DNA from: Staphylococcus caprae | GTDB taxonomy: Bacteria; Bacillota; Bacilli; Staphylococcales; Staphylococcaceae | NCBI RefSeq assembly: GCF_002902725.1 | Contig: NZ_PPRT01000005.1 | Location: forward strand, 1 to 64,000 | Length of the DNA stretch: 64,000 nucleotides | Reading direction: 5' to 3' | Program-made: the position numbers and the translations under genes | In this document: positions 28,923 to 38,537 of the stretch, piece by piece | Position numbering within the stretch: position 1 is the stretch's first letter | How the letters are laid out: each line of letters begins with the position of its first letter | Notes under the pieces: generated by a model | Told to the model about the DNA's origin: nothing | Seen by the model: the letters and a program-made list of their open reading frames with translations, nothing else | The model's database searches: none

Positions 28923-29865
28923 CAAAAAAATAAGTATACTAGTCGTTATAGCAATTTGTATGGCCATTTTTTATTTATTTGTAGGTTTAGACTTTAATAT
29001 ATTTGAATATCAATTCCAAAGTCGTTTTAAAAAATTCATTCTTATCCTATTAGTAGGTGCAGCAATAGGAACCTCAGTAGTTATTTTTCAATCTATTACT
29101 ACAAACAGATTATTAACTCCTTCCATTATGGGACTTGATTCAGTTTATTTATTTGTCAAAGTATTACCCATTTTTATATTAGGTGAGCAAGCTGCCGTAG
29201 TCACAAACATTTATCTTAATTTTTTAATTACCTTGATTGCTATGGTGTTATTTTCATTACTACTATTTCAAGTCATATTTAAACTAGGTCACTTTTCAGT
29301 CTATTTTATCCTATTAGTCGGCGTGATATTAGGAACATTCTTCCGTAGTATTACAAGTTTCCTCCAACTTATAATGAATCCAGAATCTTTCTTAGCGGTT
29401 CAAAGTGTCATGTTTGCTAGCTTTGAAGCATCAAATTCTAATTTAGTAAGTGTCTCAGGCATATTGTTAGTTATCTTAATTGTTGTAACAATTATACTTC
29501 GACCTTATTTAGATGTACTTCTATTAGGGCGAGCGCAAGCAATTAATTTAGGTGTATCTTATGAAAACATGACGCGGTTGTTACTTATTTTGGTTGCCTT
29601 ACTTGTCTCTATATCCACTGCATTAATAGGCCCTGTAACGTTTCTTGGTTTATTAACAGTCAACTTAGCACATGAATTCATGAAGACCTATGAACATAAA
29701 TATATTTTACCTACGACAATACTTTTTAGTTGGATCAGTTTATTTATGGCGCAATGGGTAGTTGAAAACCTATTTGAAGCAACCACTGAATTCAGTTTAA
29801 TAGTGGATTTAGTAGGTGGTAGTTACTTCATTTATTTACTTGTTAAAAGGAGAAGTGCAAATTGA
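28906..29865 (+). CDS. sstB: Siderophore ABC transporter permease SstB
   Basis: The second FecCD-family permease, 319 residues, forms the membrane channel with SstA. It starts inside the end of sstA with AGGTAGG upstream, and overlaps sstC by 4 bases, so translation is coupled. The conserved cytoplasmic loop is GPVTFLGLLTVNLAHE near 255, which contacts SstC. About nine membrane segments are visible. The second ATG two codons in is an alternative start. Confidence 0.9.
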   Translation: MQMSSNKKISILVVIAICMAIFYLFVGLDFNIFEYQFQSRFKKFILILLVGAAIGTSVVIFQSITTNRLLTPSIMGLDSVYLFVKVLPIFILGEQAAVVTNIYLNFLITLIAMVLFSLLLFQVIFKLGHFSVYFILLVGVILGTFFRSITSFLQLIMNPESFLAVQSVMFASFEASNSNLVSVSGILLVILIVVTIILRPYLDVLLLGRAQAINLGVSYENMTRLLLILVALLVSISTALIGPVTFLGLLTVNLAHEFMKTYEHKYILPTTILFSWISLFMAQWVVENLFEATTEFSLIVDLVGGSYFIYLLVKRRSAN

Positions 29866-30641
29866 TTCAAATTCAAAATTTAGACAAAACGATTGAGAAT
29901 AAACCTATTTTAAAGGATATTAGTGTTGATATTGAAAAAGGGAAACTGACTTCTTTAATAGGACCTAATGGTGCTGGCAAAAGTACATTATTATCTGCGA
30001 TGAGTCGCTTATTTAACTGTGACAATGGCACAATTTCGATTGAAGACAAAGTAATATCAGATTATAAAACTGATGATTTAGCTAAAAAATTAAGTATTTT
30101 AAAACAATCCAATCATACTGAAATGAATATTACTGTTGAGCAATTAGTTAACTTTGGTCGTTTTCCATATTCGAAAGGACGAATGAAGAAAGAAGACCAT
30201 GACAAAGTAGATTATGCCTTAGATTTATTACAACTAAAAGAAATTAGAAATCGTAATATCAAAACACTATCAGGAGGTCAGCGTCAGCGTGCATATATTG
30301 CTATGACGATTGCTCAAGATACTGATTATATATTATTGGATGAACCTCTAAATAATTTAGATATGAAGCACTCAGTACAAATTATGCAAACGTTACGAGA
30401 ATTGTGTCGTAAATTAAATAAAACAATCATTATCGTATTACACGATATTAATTTTGCTTCTTGTTATTCAGACAATATTATTGCACTTAAACAGGGTGAA
30501 ATTGTTAAAGCTGATGTTAAAGATAATGTTATTCAGTCTGACATATTGAAGAAATTATATGAAATGGATGTCCGTATAGAAGAAATAAGAGAGCAACGTA
30601 TTTGTTTTTTTTATGATGAAGCTACTTTTGACTCAGTTTAA
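29862..30641 (+). CDS. sstC: Siderophore ABC transporter ATPase SstC
   Basis: The ATPase of the sst importer, 259 residues. It uses a TTG start that overlaps the sstB stop, with AAAAGGAG upstream. Walker A GPNGAGKST is at about 36-44, the signature LSGGQRQRAYIA near 137, Walker B ILLDEPLNNLD follows, and the switch histidine is in VLHDINFAS. This is the FecE/FepC type. Expression should be Fur-controlled from the upstream operator. Confidence 0.92.
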   Translation: MIQIQNLDKTIENKPILKDISVDIEKGKLTSLIGPNGAGKSTLLSAMSRLFNCDNGTISIEDKVISDYKTDDLAKKLSILKQSNHTEMNITVEQLVNFGRFPYSKGRMKKEDHDKVDYALDLLQLKEIRNRNIKTLSGGQRQRAYIAMTIAQDTDYILLDEPLNNLDMKHSVQIMQTLRELCRKLNKTIIIVLHDINFASCYSDNIIALKQGEIVKADVKDNVIQSDILKKLYEMDVRIEEIREQRICFFYDEATFDSV

Positions 30642-30678
30642 TCTTAGTAATTTAGACTCATAGTTAAAGGGGTGATGC

Positions 30679-30810
30679 ATGTACAGAGATAAAAAGAAGA
30701 GTTTAAATGTAACGCTGCACTTAGGTCAAATTTTATTAAGGAGTCGTACAAATGAAAAAAACTGTCTTATTTTTATTATTATCTTTAGTTTTAGTTTTAT
30801 CGGCTTGTAG
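30679..30810 (+). CDS. Possible 43-codon ORF overlapping sstD
   Basis: An ATG at 30679, with an excellent AAAGGGGTGATG site upstream, opens a 43-codon frame that runs into the sstD coding region in another frame. The product is basic at first, then hydrophobic. It could be a leader that couples sstC to sstD translation, or chance. It has no recognisable homology. Confidence 0.3.
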   Translation: MYRDKKKSLNVTLHLGQILLRSRTNEKNCLIFIIIFSFSFIGL

Positions 30811-31798
30811 TAATGGTTCGAATAATAATGATTCAGATTCTAAGAATAAAAATAGTGATTCAAAAGAAACTATAACCATCAAGAATAACTTTGAAGCAAA
30901 CGGTAAGGAACGTGACGGAAGTGATGCTAAAAAAATATCTAATACTGTCAAAGTTCCAAAGAATCCTAAAAATGCCGTAGTATTAGATTATGGTGCACTT
31001 GATGTGTTAAACGAATTAGGTGTGGCAGATAAAGTAAAAGGCTTGCCTAAAGGGGAAAATAATCAATCTTTACCTAAATTTTTAGATAAATTTAAAGATG
31101 ATAAGTATATCAATACAGGGAATTTAAAAGAAGTAAACTTTGATAAGGTTGCATCAGCGAAACCAGAAGTTATCTTCATTTCAGGAAGAACAGCTAATCA
31201 GAAAAATTTAGACGAATTTAAAAAAGCTGCACCAGATGCCAAAGTAGTATATGTCGGTACAAGTGATGATAACTTAGTTAAGGATATGAAGAGAAATACA
31301 GAGAATTTAGGAAAAATCTATGATAAAGAAGATAAAGCCAAAAAAATTAATAAAGACCTAGATAAAAAAATCTCTGGAATGAAAGATAAAACTAAAGGCT
31401 TTAATAAGAAAGTAATGTACTTATTGGTAAATGAAGGTGAATTATCAACATATGGTCCAGGAGGACGTTTTGGTGGTTTAGTATTTAATACATTAGGATT
31501 TAAACCTGCTGATAAAAAGGTAAGCAATAGTCCGCATGGTCAAAACATTAATAATGAATATATTAACAAACAAAATCCAGATGTAATTTTAGCAATGGAT
31601 CGTGGGTCAGTTGTAGGTGGTAAATCAACGACTAATCAAGTTCTAAAAAATAAAGTTATTAAAAATGTAACAGCAATTAAAAGTAATAATGTATATGAAT
31701 TAGATCCTAAACTATGGTACTTCTCTTCTGGTTCTTCAACGACTACTATCAAACAAATTGATGAATTAAACAAAGTAATCGATAAAGCAGAAAAGTAA
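30752..31798 (+). CDS. sstD: Siderophore-binding lipoprotein SstD
   Basis: The surface receptor of the importer, 348 residues. The signal peptide ends in a lipobox LVLSACS with the lipidated Cys19. A Ser/Asn/Asp-rich linker (about 20-45) tethers the PBP domain, which resembles FhuD/SitA-like siderophore receptors (PEVIFISGR, YGPGGRFGGL, WYFSSGSSTTT segments). AAGGAG precedes the ATG. Iron-siderophore is the expected ligand. A terminator follows at 31808. Confidence 0.93.
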   Translation: MKKTVLFLLLSLVLVLSACSNGSNNNDSDSKNKNSDSKETITIKNNFEANGKERDGSDAKKISNTVKVPKNPKNAVVLDYGALDVLNELGVADKVKGLPKGENNQSLPKFLDKFKDDKYINTGNLKEVNFDKVASAKPEVIFISGRTANQKNLDEFKKAAPDAKVVYVGTSDDNLVKDMKRNTENLGKIYDKEDKAKKINKDLDKKISGMKDKTKGFNKKVMYLLVNEGELSTYGPGGRFGGLVFNTLGFKPADKKVSNSPHGQNINNEYINKQNPDVILAMDRGSVVGGKSTTNQVLKNKVIKNVTAIKSNNVYELDPKLWYFSSGSSTTTIKQIDELNKVIDKAEK

Positions 31799-31807
31799 TT
31801 TTATAAA

Positions 31808-31853
31808 AAAGCTCCTAAACTGATTTTTTAATGAAATCCAGTTTAGGAGCTTT
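31808..31853. terminator. Bidirectional terminator after sstD
   Basis: A 15-bp stem (AAAGCTCCTAAACTG with CAGTTTAGGAGCTTT). The minus strand has a T run, so it can also stop the convergent CHY gene transcript. Confidence 0.88.
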
Positions 31854-31884
31854 AATATTATAATCAACGTCTTATCACGTTTTT

Positions 31885-32199
31885 CTATATTTCGAAATAT
31901 AAATGGTAATGAAATTTACATCTGCTATTAAAATGTGCTTTGCAGTTGGGGCACATTTCAACCATCATATAATCATGTATACTCATTTCATGGTTACAAA
32001 CGCCACACATAATCACTTTTTTATCAAACTCTTTTTCTGTCCATCTTTTTATAGCATGAGATTCATGCTCCTCATGACATTTGTAACACGGATAATATTT
32101 ATTACAACATTTAAACTTAATAGCAATAACATCTAAAAAAGAATGATAGTGAGTACATCTGGTCTCTTTGTCTATAACTGATCCATATATTTTAGGCAT
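31885..32199 (-). CDS. CHY zinc finger protein
   Basis: The 104-residue protein has a cysteine/histidine-rich core: TRCTHYHS at 13-20, CCNKYYPCYKCHEEHESH at about 32-48, then CGVCNHE and CPNCKAHF. The spacing fits the CHY zinc finger family, whose staphylococcal members have no settled function. GGAGGT precedes the ATG. It lies 24 bases after murB on the same strand and may be co-transcribed. Confidence 0.85.
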   Translation of the reverse strand: MPKIYGSVIDKETRCTHYHSFLDVIAIKFKCCNKYYPCYKCHEEHESHAIKRWTEKEFDKKVIMCGVCNHEMSIHDYMMVEMCPNCKAHFNSRCKFHYHLYFEI

Positions 32200-32223
32200 A
32201 GATAGATGTACCTCCTTACAGAA

Positions 32224-33144
32224 TTAGCTCTCAGGATGCTCTCCAATAATACGTACTTCAGTATTAAGTTCAACATCAAATTTTTCTTTTACTGTCTTTT
32301 GTACGTAATGAATTAAGTCTTCATAATCCGTAGCTGTACCATTATCTACATTGACCATAAATCCAGCATGTTTCTTAGAGACTTCTACGCCACCAATACG
32401 GTGACCTTGTAACTCAGAATCTTGAATAAGTTTTCCAGCGAAATGACCTGGAGGACGTTGGAATACACTTCCGCACGAAGGATATTCTAACGGTTGTTTT
32501 GATTCACGACGTTCAGTTAAATCATCCATTTTAGCTTGTATTTCATCTAATTTACCTGGTTCTAATGTGAAAGCAGCTTCAAGTACTACGAGGTGTTTCT
32601 TCTGAACAATACTATTTCGATAATCAAGTTCTAATTCTTCGGTAGTGAGTTTAATTAAGTCGCCTTCTTCGTTCACACAAAGTGCGTAATCAATACAATC
32701 TTTAACCTCTCCACCGTAGGCACCAGCATTCATAAATACTGCGCCACCAATTGAACCTGGAATTCCACACGCAAATTCTAGACCAGTTAATACATAATCA
32801 CGTGCCACTCTTGAAACATCAATAATTGCAGCGCCACTACCAGCTATAATTGCATCGTCTGAAACATCAATATGATCTAAAGAAAGTAAACTTAGAACGA
32901 TGCCCCGAATACCACCTTCGCGTATAATAATATTTGAACCGTTTCCTAAGTATGTAACAGGAATATTATTGTTATAAGCATATTTAACAATCGATTGTAC
33001 TTCTTCGTTTTTAGTGGGTGATAAATAGAAATCCGCTTCTCCACCTGTTTCAGTATAGGTATAACGTTTAAGTGGTTCGTCCACTTTAATAATGTCTTCG
33101 GGAATAATTGACTTTAAATCACGTAAGATGTCATTTTTATTCAA
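32224..33144 (-). CDS. murB: UDP-N-acetylenolpyruvoylglucosamine reductase MurB
   Basis: MurB makes UDP-N-acetylmuramic acid by reducing enolpyruvyl-UDP-GlcNAc with FAD and NADPH. A TTG start at 33144 ([10 protein letters not shown]) is chosen: it matches the S. aureus N-terminus and has AAAGGATG nine bases upstream, while the ATG at 33156 lies on top of that site. This gives 306 residues. FAD-binding motifs include [11 protein letters not shown] and [20 protein letters not shown]; the catalytic Ser is in YPSCGSVF. Essential peptidoglycan gene; possible co-transcription with the CHY gene downstream. Confidence 0.9.
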   Translation of the reverse strand: MNKNDILRDLKSIIPEDIIKVDEPLKRYTYTETGGEADFYLSPTKNEEVQSIVKYAYNNNIPVTYLGNGSNIIIREGGIRGIVLSLLSLDHIDVSDDAIIAGSGAAIIDVSRVARDYVLTGLEFACGIPGSIGGAVFMNAGAYGGEVKDCIDYALCVNEEGDLIKLTTEELELDYRNSIVQKKHLVVLEAAFTLEPGKLDEIQAKMDDLTERRESKQPLEYPSCGSVFQRPPGHFAGKLIQDSELQGHRIGGVEVSKKHAGFMVNVDNGTATDYEDLIHYVQKTVKEKFDVELNTEVRIIGEHPES

Positions 33145-33288
33145 CGTCTTGAACATCCTTTCTCAACTTCTTAATATAAGTACTATTATATCAACTTTAA
33201 AAGTTATTTGCGAAATTTGAATATATTATTTTAACATTATATAGACACATAGGGATGATGTATCTTATGTTTTATATATCAACTTAAA

Positions 33289-33807
33289 TTAACTTAATTG
33301 CTTATGTATCTTTTCAAATAAGTTTTGTTTTTGATTTTCATACATACGAATCGTCTGGACATGTTTCAATATATCTTGCTTTTTCTTTGAAAATAATTGT
33401 GAAATTTCATTATCTTGAGATAATACTTTATCAACATTTTGATATTGTTCAAACAAAGGAGTATTTAACTGTATGATATGTAATCTTACTTCTTGTTTAA
33501 GTTCGCTAAAGTTATTAAAACGTGCCATCATCACTTTCTTTTTATAAGAGTGGTGTAATCGATAAAAACCAGCATAGTTTAATCGTTTCTCATCTAGCGC
33601 TGTAATATCATGTAAATTATCTACACCGACAAGCACGTCTAGTATAGGTTCTGTTTCATAATTAAAATGACGTGTACCACCGATATGTTGCGTGTATTTG
33701 ACTGGTGAATCTAACAAGCCAAACAAAATATTTTTAACGCGAAGATATTCTTTCTCAAAAGATTTATGAGACTCATTTTTAACTAAAGGTTGGACATATG
33801 CGTACAT
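33289..33807 (-). CDS. GrpB family protein (UPF0157)
   Basis: The 172-residue protein belongs to the GrpB family of the nucleotidyltransferase superfamily. The typical HIGGTRHF region (HIGST in relatives) near 43 and PILDVLVGVDNL near 55 are present. AAGGAG precedes the ATG. Function is unknown. It is a single gene, divergent from the EMYY lipoprotein gene. Confidence 0.7.
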   Translation of the reverse strand: MYAYVQPLVKNESHKSFEKEYLRVKNILFGLLDSPVKYTQHIGGTRHFNYETEPILDVLVGVDNLHDITALDEKRLNYAGFYRLHHSYKKKVMMARFNNFSELKQEVRLHIIQLNTPLFEQYQNVDKVLSQDNEISQLFSKKKQDILKHVQTIRMYENQKQNLFEKIHKQLS

Positions 33808-33927
33808 AAATTACTCCTTAAAAATTAATCATTCTCAAAAATACAGTAAAGTCTGACATACTATAACACAATTCATTTTCATAATAAATACGTTTATGTA
33901 TAATGTTTAATGATAAGGGGTGCAGAT

Positions 33928-34818
33928 ATGAAAAAATTACTATTTATCACTACAATTGTTATTTTTGCTATTACTTTGACTGCATGTGGAAGTAAATCAA
34001 CTAAAGATTTAAAGGATTTTGAACATCAATATAAAGATGTTAAGCAAAAGCAAGAAAATGTTGAAGAAGTTATAGATAAGATACATTTAAAAGAGTTAGA
34101 TAATTTGAGTAAAACAGATACGACCGATAAAAATAAAAAAGAATTTATTGCACTTCAAAAGGATATTAATAATTATCTCATTCCCGAATTTAAAAAATAT
34201 AAGAAATCTACACAACAATTACCGGCAAAAACAAATGATGTTAAAAAACTCCGCGCAACTTATTTAGAAAGTGTGAAATCAAAAGAATCTTCAATCAAAG
34301 ATTTAAAATCATTTGTCGATTTATGTAATCGTTCAATTAAAGACAATGAAGACATATTAGATTATACGAAACTTTTCGAGAAGAATAGATCGCAAGTAGA
34401 GTCCGACATCAATAAAGCTACAAATAAAAGTGATGCAGATCAATTAACGTCTAAGCTAGAGGCAAATAATAAACAATTAAAATCTACAGCTAAAAAATAT
34501 CTCGATTCTTCTACAACTGATTCAGATTCAGCTAAGAAAGCAATCAATGATCACATTTCACCGTTGATTGACAAGCAAATTAAAGATATTAACCAAACAA
34601 ATATATCTGATTCACATGTAGATAATGCGAGAAAAAATGCGATTGAAATGTATTATAGTTTACAAAATTATTATGATACGCGTGTAGACACAATTGAAGT
34701 AAGTGAAAAATTATCTAAAATTGATGTCGATAAACTTCCAAAAGAGGGTAAAGATATCTCTAACAAAGATAAAGACTTCAATCAACAATATAATGAGTTA
34801 AAAGAAAAAGTAAATTAG
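33928..34818 (+). CDS. EMYY motif lipoprotein
   Basis: Start at 33928 gives 296 residues. The signal peptide ends in TLTAC with the lipidated Cys20. The rest is Lys/Asp/Glu-rich with strong coiled-coil character. The diagnostic EMYY motif occurs near residue 240 (NAIEMYYSLQNYYDTR). Function of this staphylococcal lipoprotein family is unknown; surface location is secure. AAGGGGTG precedes the ATG. Confidence 0.85.
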   Translation: MKKLLFITTIVIFAITLTACGSKSTKDLKDFEHQYKDVKQKQENVEEVIDKIHLKELDNLSKTDTTDKNKKEFIALQKDINNYLIPEFKKYKKSTQQLPAKTNDVKKLRATYLESVKSKESSIKDLKSFVDLCNRSIKDNEDILDYTKLFEKNRSQVESDINKATNKSDADQLTSKLEANNKQLKSTAKKYLDSSTTDSDSAKKAINDHISPLIDKQIKDINQTNISDSHVDNARKNAIEMYYSLQNYYDTRVDTIEVSEKLSKIDVDKLPKEGKDISNKDKDFNQQYNELKEKVN

Positions 34819-34853
34819 ATGAGATTTATATTAAATAAAATAAAAATTGATGG

Positions 34854-34882
34854 TTAACATTACACAGCAGAGTGTGTATAAT
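34854..34882 (+). promoter_or_regulatory. Probable promoter of the bacilliredoxin-like gene
   Basis: TTAACA at 34854 and TATAAT at 34877, 17 bases apart, about 85 bases before the ATG. Confidence 0.65.
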
Positions 34883-34965
34883 TGTACCCACTGAGATGAT
34901 TTTTGGGATATGAATATCACGCATATGCTCATAAAATGTGATAAATATTTTTAGAGGTGAATAGA

Positions 34966-35286
34966 ATGGCTATTAAGCTGAGTTCAATTGACCAATTTGA
35001 ACAAGTCTTAGAAGAGAACAAATATGTTTTTATATTAAAACACAGTGAAACTTGTCCAATTTCTGCAAATGCGTATGATCAATTCAATAAGTTTTTATAT
35101 GAAAGAGATATTGATGGTTACTATTTAATCGTACAACAAGAGCGTAAATTATCGGACTATATTGCTGAAAAAACAAACGTAAAACATGAATCACCACAAG
35201 CTTTCTACTTTGTAGATGGTGAAATGAAATGGAATGCAGATCATGATGATATTAACGTTTCTCAACTTGCACAAGCTGAGGAATAA
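34966..35286 (+). CDS. ytxJ: YtxJ/BrxC-type monothiol bacilliredoxin
   Basis: The 106-residue thioredoxin-fold protein has a single active-site cysteine, Cys30 in the TCPIS motif, as in the monothiol bacilliredoxin YtxJ/BrxC. Such proteins remove bacillithiol from oxidised protein thiols. Start at 34966 (MAIKLSSID) has AGAGGTGA upstream; a GTG nine bases upstream is a less likely start. It has its own promoter and a terminator at 35314. Confidence 0.83.
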   Translation: MAIKLSSIDQFEQVLEENKYVFILKHSETCPISANAYDQFNKFLYERDIDGYYLIVQQERKLSDYIAEKTNVKHESPQAFYFVDGEMKWNADHDDINVSQLAQAEE

Positions 35287-35313
35287 ATCAAATCATTATT
35301 TTTAAAGAAATAG

Positions 35314-35358
35314 AGCTTGTCATAGATATCGTTTGACGATAGTTTATGGCAAGCTTTT
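35314..35358 (+). terminator. Intrinsic terminator of ytxJ
   Basis: AGCTTGTCATA pairs with TATGGCAAGCT (one G-U), followed by T residues. Confidence 0.85.
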
Positions 35359-35457
35359 CGTATATTATGAAAATCCGACGTAAAATATGTATAATGTGAT
35401 AATGAATAAGTGTTAGCGCACAGTTCGTTTTTATAAATTTAAAAATGAAATGTAAAC

Positions 35458-35476
35458 GATAATGTTAATGATTATT
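35458..35476 (+). promoter_or_regulatory. Fur-like site upstream of glycerate kinase
   Basis: GATAATGTTAATGATTATT matches the 19-base Fur consensus at 16 positions. It is about 110 bases before the ATG. A PerR or chance match cannot be excluded. Confidence 0.35.
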
Positions 35477-35584
35477 TGAACTTAACATATTGTTTATCAT
35501 TCATCATCGAATAGAGAATATTTTATATTATTTAAGTTGTAAATCATTTTCCAAAAAGAGAAAAGATATAAGGTGGTTAAGACA

Positions 35585-36709
35585 ATGAAAGTTTTAGTAG
35601 CCATGGATGAATTCAATGGAATTATTTCTAGTTATCAAGCGAATAGATATGTTGAAGAAGCGGTAGCAAGTCAAATTGAAGATGCAGATGTTGTTCAAGT
35701 TCCTTTATTTAATGGACGTCACGAGTTAATGGATTCTGTATTTCTTTGGCAATCTGGAAGTAAGTATCGCGTTAAAGCACATGACGCTGATATGAATGAA
35801 GTCGAAGCGATGTATGGACGTACTGATAGTGGAATGACCGTGATAGAAGGGAACCTATTCTTAAATGGGAATCAACCTATCGATAAACGTTCAAGTTATG
35901 GTTTAGGAGAAGTTTTAAAAGCAGCACTCGATAATGATGCGAAACACATCATCATCTCTTTAGGTGGCATTGGCAGCTTTGATGCTGGTGCAGGAATGTT
36001 ACAAGCACTTGGTGCAAAATTTTATGATGATGAGGCCAATATTGTTGATGTAAGTGAGGGCGCTTATAAGATTAAATACATTAGAAGAATGGATTTATCT
36101 AATATTCATCCTCAACTTGCAGAGGCGCGATTACAATTAATGTCTGATTTTTCAAGTCGTTTATATGGTAAACAAAGTGAAATCATGCAAACGTACCAAG
36201 CACACGGATTAACTCAAAATGAATCTGCGGAAATTGATAATTTAGTATGGTATTTTAGTGAATTATTCAAAAGTGAACTTAAATTAGCTATTGGTCCTAT
36301 TGAACGTGGTGGCGCGGGCGGTGGTATTGCTGCTGTCTTGAAAGGATTGTATCAAGCTGAAATTTTAACTAGTCATGAACTTGTTAATCAAATTACGCAT
36401 TTAGAAGATTTAATTGAACAAGCTGATTTAATCATTTTTGGTGAAGGATTAAAAGAAGATGATCAAATTCTTGAAACGACGACATTACGAATTGCAGATT
36501 TAACATCTAAATATCATAAACCTGCAATTGCAATTTGTGCGACAAGTGATAAGTTTGATTTATTTGAGTCACAAGGTGTGACAGCAATGTTTAATACATT
36601 TATAGATATGCCAGAAACGTATACAGATTTCAAAATGGGTATTCAAATTCGACACTATACTGTTCAAGCACTTAAATTACTCAAAACGAGTTTAAATCAA
36701 AAAAGTTAA
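35585..36709 (+). CDS. Glycerate kinase (GK type 2 family)
   Basis: The 374-residue protein starts at 35585 (MKVLVAMDEFNGIISS) with AAGGTGG upstream. The IGPIERGGAGGGIAAVLKGL segment and ISLGGIGSFDAGAGML near 120 are the family hallmarks for ATP and glycerate binding. It would phosphorylate D-glycerate to 2-phosphoglycerate, feeding glycolysis. A Fur-like site upstream raises iron-linked control. No other glycerate-pathway gene is adjacent. Confidence 0.87.
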   Translation: MKVLVAMDEFNGIISSYQANRYVEEAVASQIEDADVVQVPLFNGRHELMDSVFLWQSGSKYRVKAHDADMNEVEAMYGRTDSGMTVIEGNLFLNGNQPIDKRSSYGLGEVLKAALDNDAKHIIISLGGIGSFDAGAGMLQALGAKFYDDEANIVDVSEGAYKIKYIRRMDLSNIHPQLAEARLQLMSDFSSRLYGKQSEIMQTYQAHGLTQNESAEIDNLVWYFSELFKSELKLAIGPIERGGAGGGIAAVLKGLYQAEILTSHELVNQITHLEDLIEQADLIIFGEGLKEDDQILETTTLRIADLTSKYHKPAIAICATSDKFDLFESQGVTAMFNTFIDMPETYTDFKMGIQIRHYTVQALKLLKTSLNQKS

Positions 36710-36723
36710 TCAATTCTAAAAAA

Positions 36724-36759
36724 GTCGGGCGAAACTCTAAATGTTTTCGCCCGACGTTT
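36724..36759. terminator. Terminator between glycerate kinase and pepT
   Basis: GTCGGGCGAAA pairs with TTTCGCCCGAC; T-rich flanks lie on both strands, so it can serve both convergent genes. Confidence 0.88.
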
Positions 36760-36774
36760 TACTATTTATACACT

Positions 36775-38007
36775 TTAATTACTTTCTTTTTTAGCAACCT
36801 CTTCGGCAATTCCCACTACAACTTGAACTGCTTTTTCCATTACATCAATAGAAGCATATTCAAACGGACCATGGAAGTTACCACACCCTGTGAAGATATT
36901 TGGAGTAGGTAATCCCATAAATGATAATTGTGAACCATCTGTACCACCACGTATAGGTTCTGTGTTAGGGGTGATATCTAATTTCGCAAATACACGTTTA
37001 GGAATATCGATGATGTGATGTAAAGGTTTAATCTTTTCAGCCATATTGTAATATTGATCGTGAACATCAACTTTAACAGGATAACCTTCATAGTGTGTAT
37101 TAATATCGTCGCGAATTTCCATCAAACGTTTTTTACGTAAGTCAAATTCCTTTTTATCGTGGTCACGAATAATATATTGAAGTGTTGCTTTCTCAACATT
37201 TCCTTCAAATTTCATCAGATGATAGAAACCTTCATAACCTTCTGTGCGTTCAGGGACTTCCTTAGGTGGAAGTAGGCTATTAAATTGTTGGCCTAAACTA
37301 ATTGCATTGACCATCGCATTTTTAGCTGAACCAGGATGCACATTCACACCGTGACATGTCACCGTCGCTTCTGCTGCGTTAAAACTTTCAAATTGAAGCT
37401 CGCCAAATTGACTTCCATCCATTGTATAAGCGAAATCAGCATTAAAGCGTTCAATATCAAACTTATGAGGGCCTCTGCCAATTTCTTCATCCGGTGTAAA
37501 TCCTATACGAATGCGTCCGTGTTTAATTTCTGGGTGCTCTATTAAATATTTAATACCTTCCATAATTTCTACCACACCGGCTTTATCGTCAGCTCCAAGT
37601 AATGAAGTTCCGTCTGTAACCATGAGTGTATGTCCGATAAGGTGATTTAATTCTGGAAAGACGCTCGGGTTAAGCACACGGTTTGTTTTACCTAATTGAA
37701 GTGCTTGACCATCGTAGTTTTCAATGATTTGTGGGTTGACGCCAGTTGCATTAAAGTCTGGAGATGTGTCTACATGTGCTAAGAAACCGATTGTAGGTAC
37801 GTCATAATCAACATTGCTTTCTAACGTCGCAAACAGGTAACCGTATTCGTCTATATCTGTAGATAATCCCAAAGTTTGAAGTTCACTTTCTAATAATCGT
37901 AATAAGTCCCATTGCTTTTCTGTAGAAGGTGTAGATTCTGAATTTGGATCAGATTGTGTGTCGATTTTTACATATCTTGTTAATCTGTCTATGATTTGTG
38001 CTTTCAT
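36775..38007 (-). CDS. pepT: Peptidase T (tripeptide aminopeptidase)
   Basis: PepT removes the N-terminal residue from tripeptides in the cytosol. Start at 38007 ([10 protein letters not shown]) has AAGGGGG nine bases upstream and gives 410 residues. Zinc-binding M20 motifs: [12 protein letters not shown] (His-x-Asp near 80), the bridging Asp in [14 protein letters not shown] with the catalytic Glu, and TDGSQLSF near the end. It ends at the bidirectional terminator. It completes peptide use together with transporters such as DtpT. Confidence 0.94.
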   Translation of the reverse strand: MKAQIIDRLTRYVKIDTQSDPNSESTPSTEKQWDLLRLLESELQTLGLSTDIDEYGYLFATLESNVDYDVPTIGFLAHVDTSPDFNATGVNPQIIENYDGQALQLGKTNRVLNPSVFPELNHLIGHTLMVTDGTSLLGADDKAGVVEIMEGIKYLIEHPEIKHGRIRIGFTPDEEIGRGPHKFDIERFNADFAYTMDGSQFGELQFESFNAAEATVTCHGVNVHPGSAKNAMVNAISLGQQFNSLLPPKEVPERTEGYEGFYHLMKFEGNVEKATLQYIIRDHDKKEFDLRKKRLMEIRDDINTHYEGYPVKVDVHDQYYNMAEKIKPLHHIIDIPKRVFAKLDITPNTEPIRGGTDGSQLSFMGLPTPNIFTGCGNFHGPFEYASIDVMEKAVQVVVGIAEEVAKKESN

Positions 38008-38027
38008 TGTAATCATCCCCCTTAGAA

Positions 38028-38522
38028 TTATACTCTGTTGTTCATATTATAAGATTTCTTATAAGTTTTACCTTTGATTTTACCATAATACTGTTTGATA
38101 CGTGTGTAGATGTAGTAGATGATTTCTGAGACAAGAATACCAAAGGCGATGGCTCCGGAAATTAATGTGACTTCTAAGAAGGTGTTTACTGCGTTAGTAT
38201 AATCGTTTGAAACTAAGTAACGTGTAGCTTCATATGCAGCGCCTCCTGGCACAAGTGGAATGATTCCTGGAACAATGAAGATAATGACAGGTCTTTTATA
38301 ACGTCTGCTCATCGTATGGCTCATTAATCCTAATATTAGACTTCCTAGGAAAGAAGCGCCCACTTTCCCTAAGTCCATCCCAACAGTAAGTTGATAAATT
38401 GTCCAAGCGACTGCACCTACAAAACCGCAAGCGACAAGTAACTTTTTAGGGGCGTTAAATATAATTGAAAAAAGGACTGTGGAAATAAAGCTAATTGTAA
38501 AATGAAATAAGTAAAATAACAT
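38028..38522 (-). CDS. Threonine/serine exporter, ThrE C-terminal-type subunit
   Basis: The 164-residue hydrophobic protein has about five membrane segments and matches the ThrE_2 (DUF3815) domain: [16 protein letters not shown] is the conserved motif. It is the small partner of the upstream gene; together they equal one fused ThrE exporter. It lies 15 bases after that gene. The substrate, threonine and serine efflux, is inferred from the family. Confidence 0.82.
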   Translation of the reverse strand: MLFYLFHFTISFISTVLFSIIFNAPKKLLVACGFVGAVAWTIYQLTVGMDLGKVGASFLGSLILGLMSHTMSRRYKRPVIIFIVPGIIPLVPGGAAYEATRYLVSNDYTNAVNTFLEVTLISGAIAFGILVSEIIYYIYTRIKQYYGKIKGKTYKKSYNMNNRV

Positions 38523-38537
38523 CGTTAACAGCCTTTC

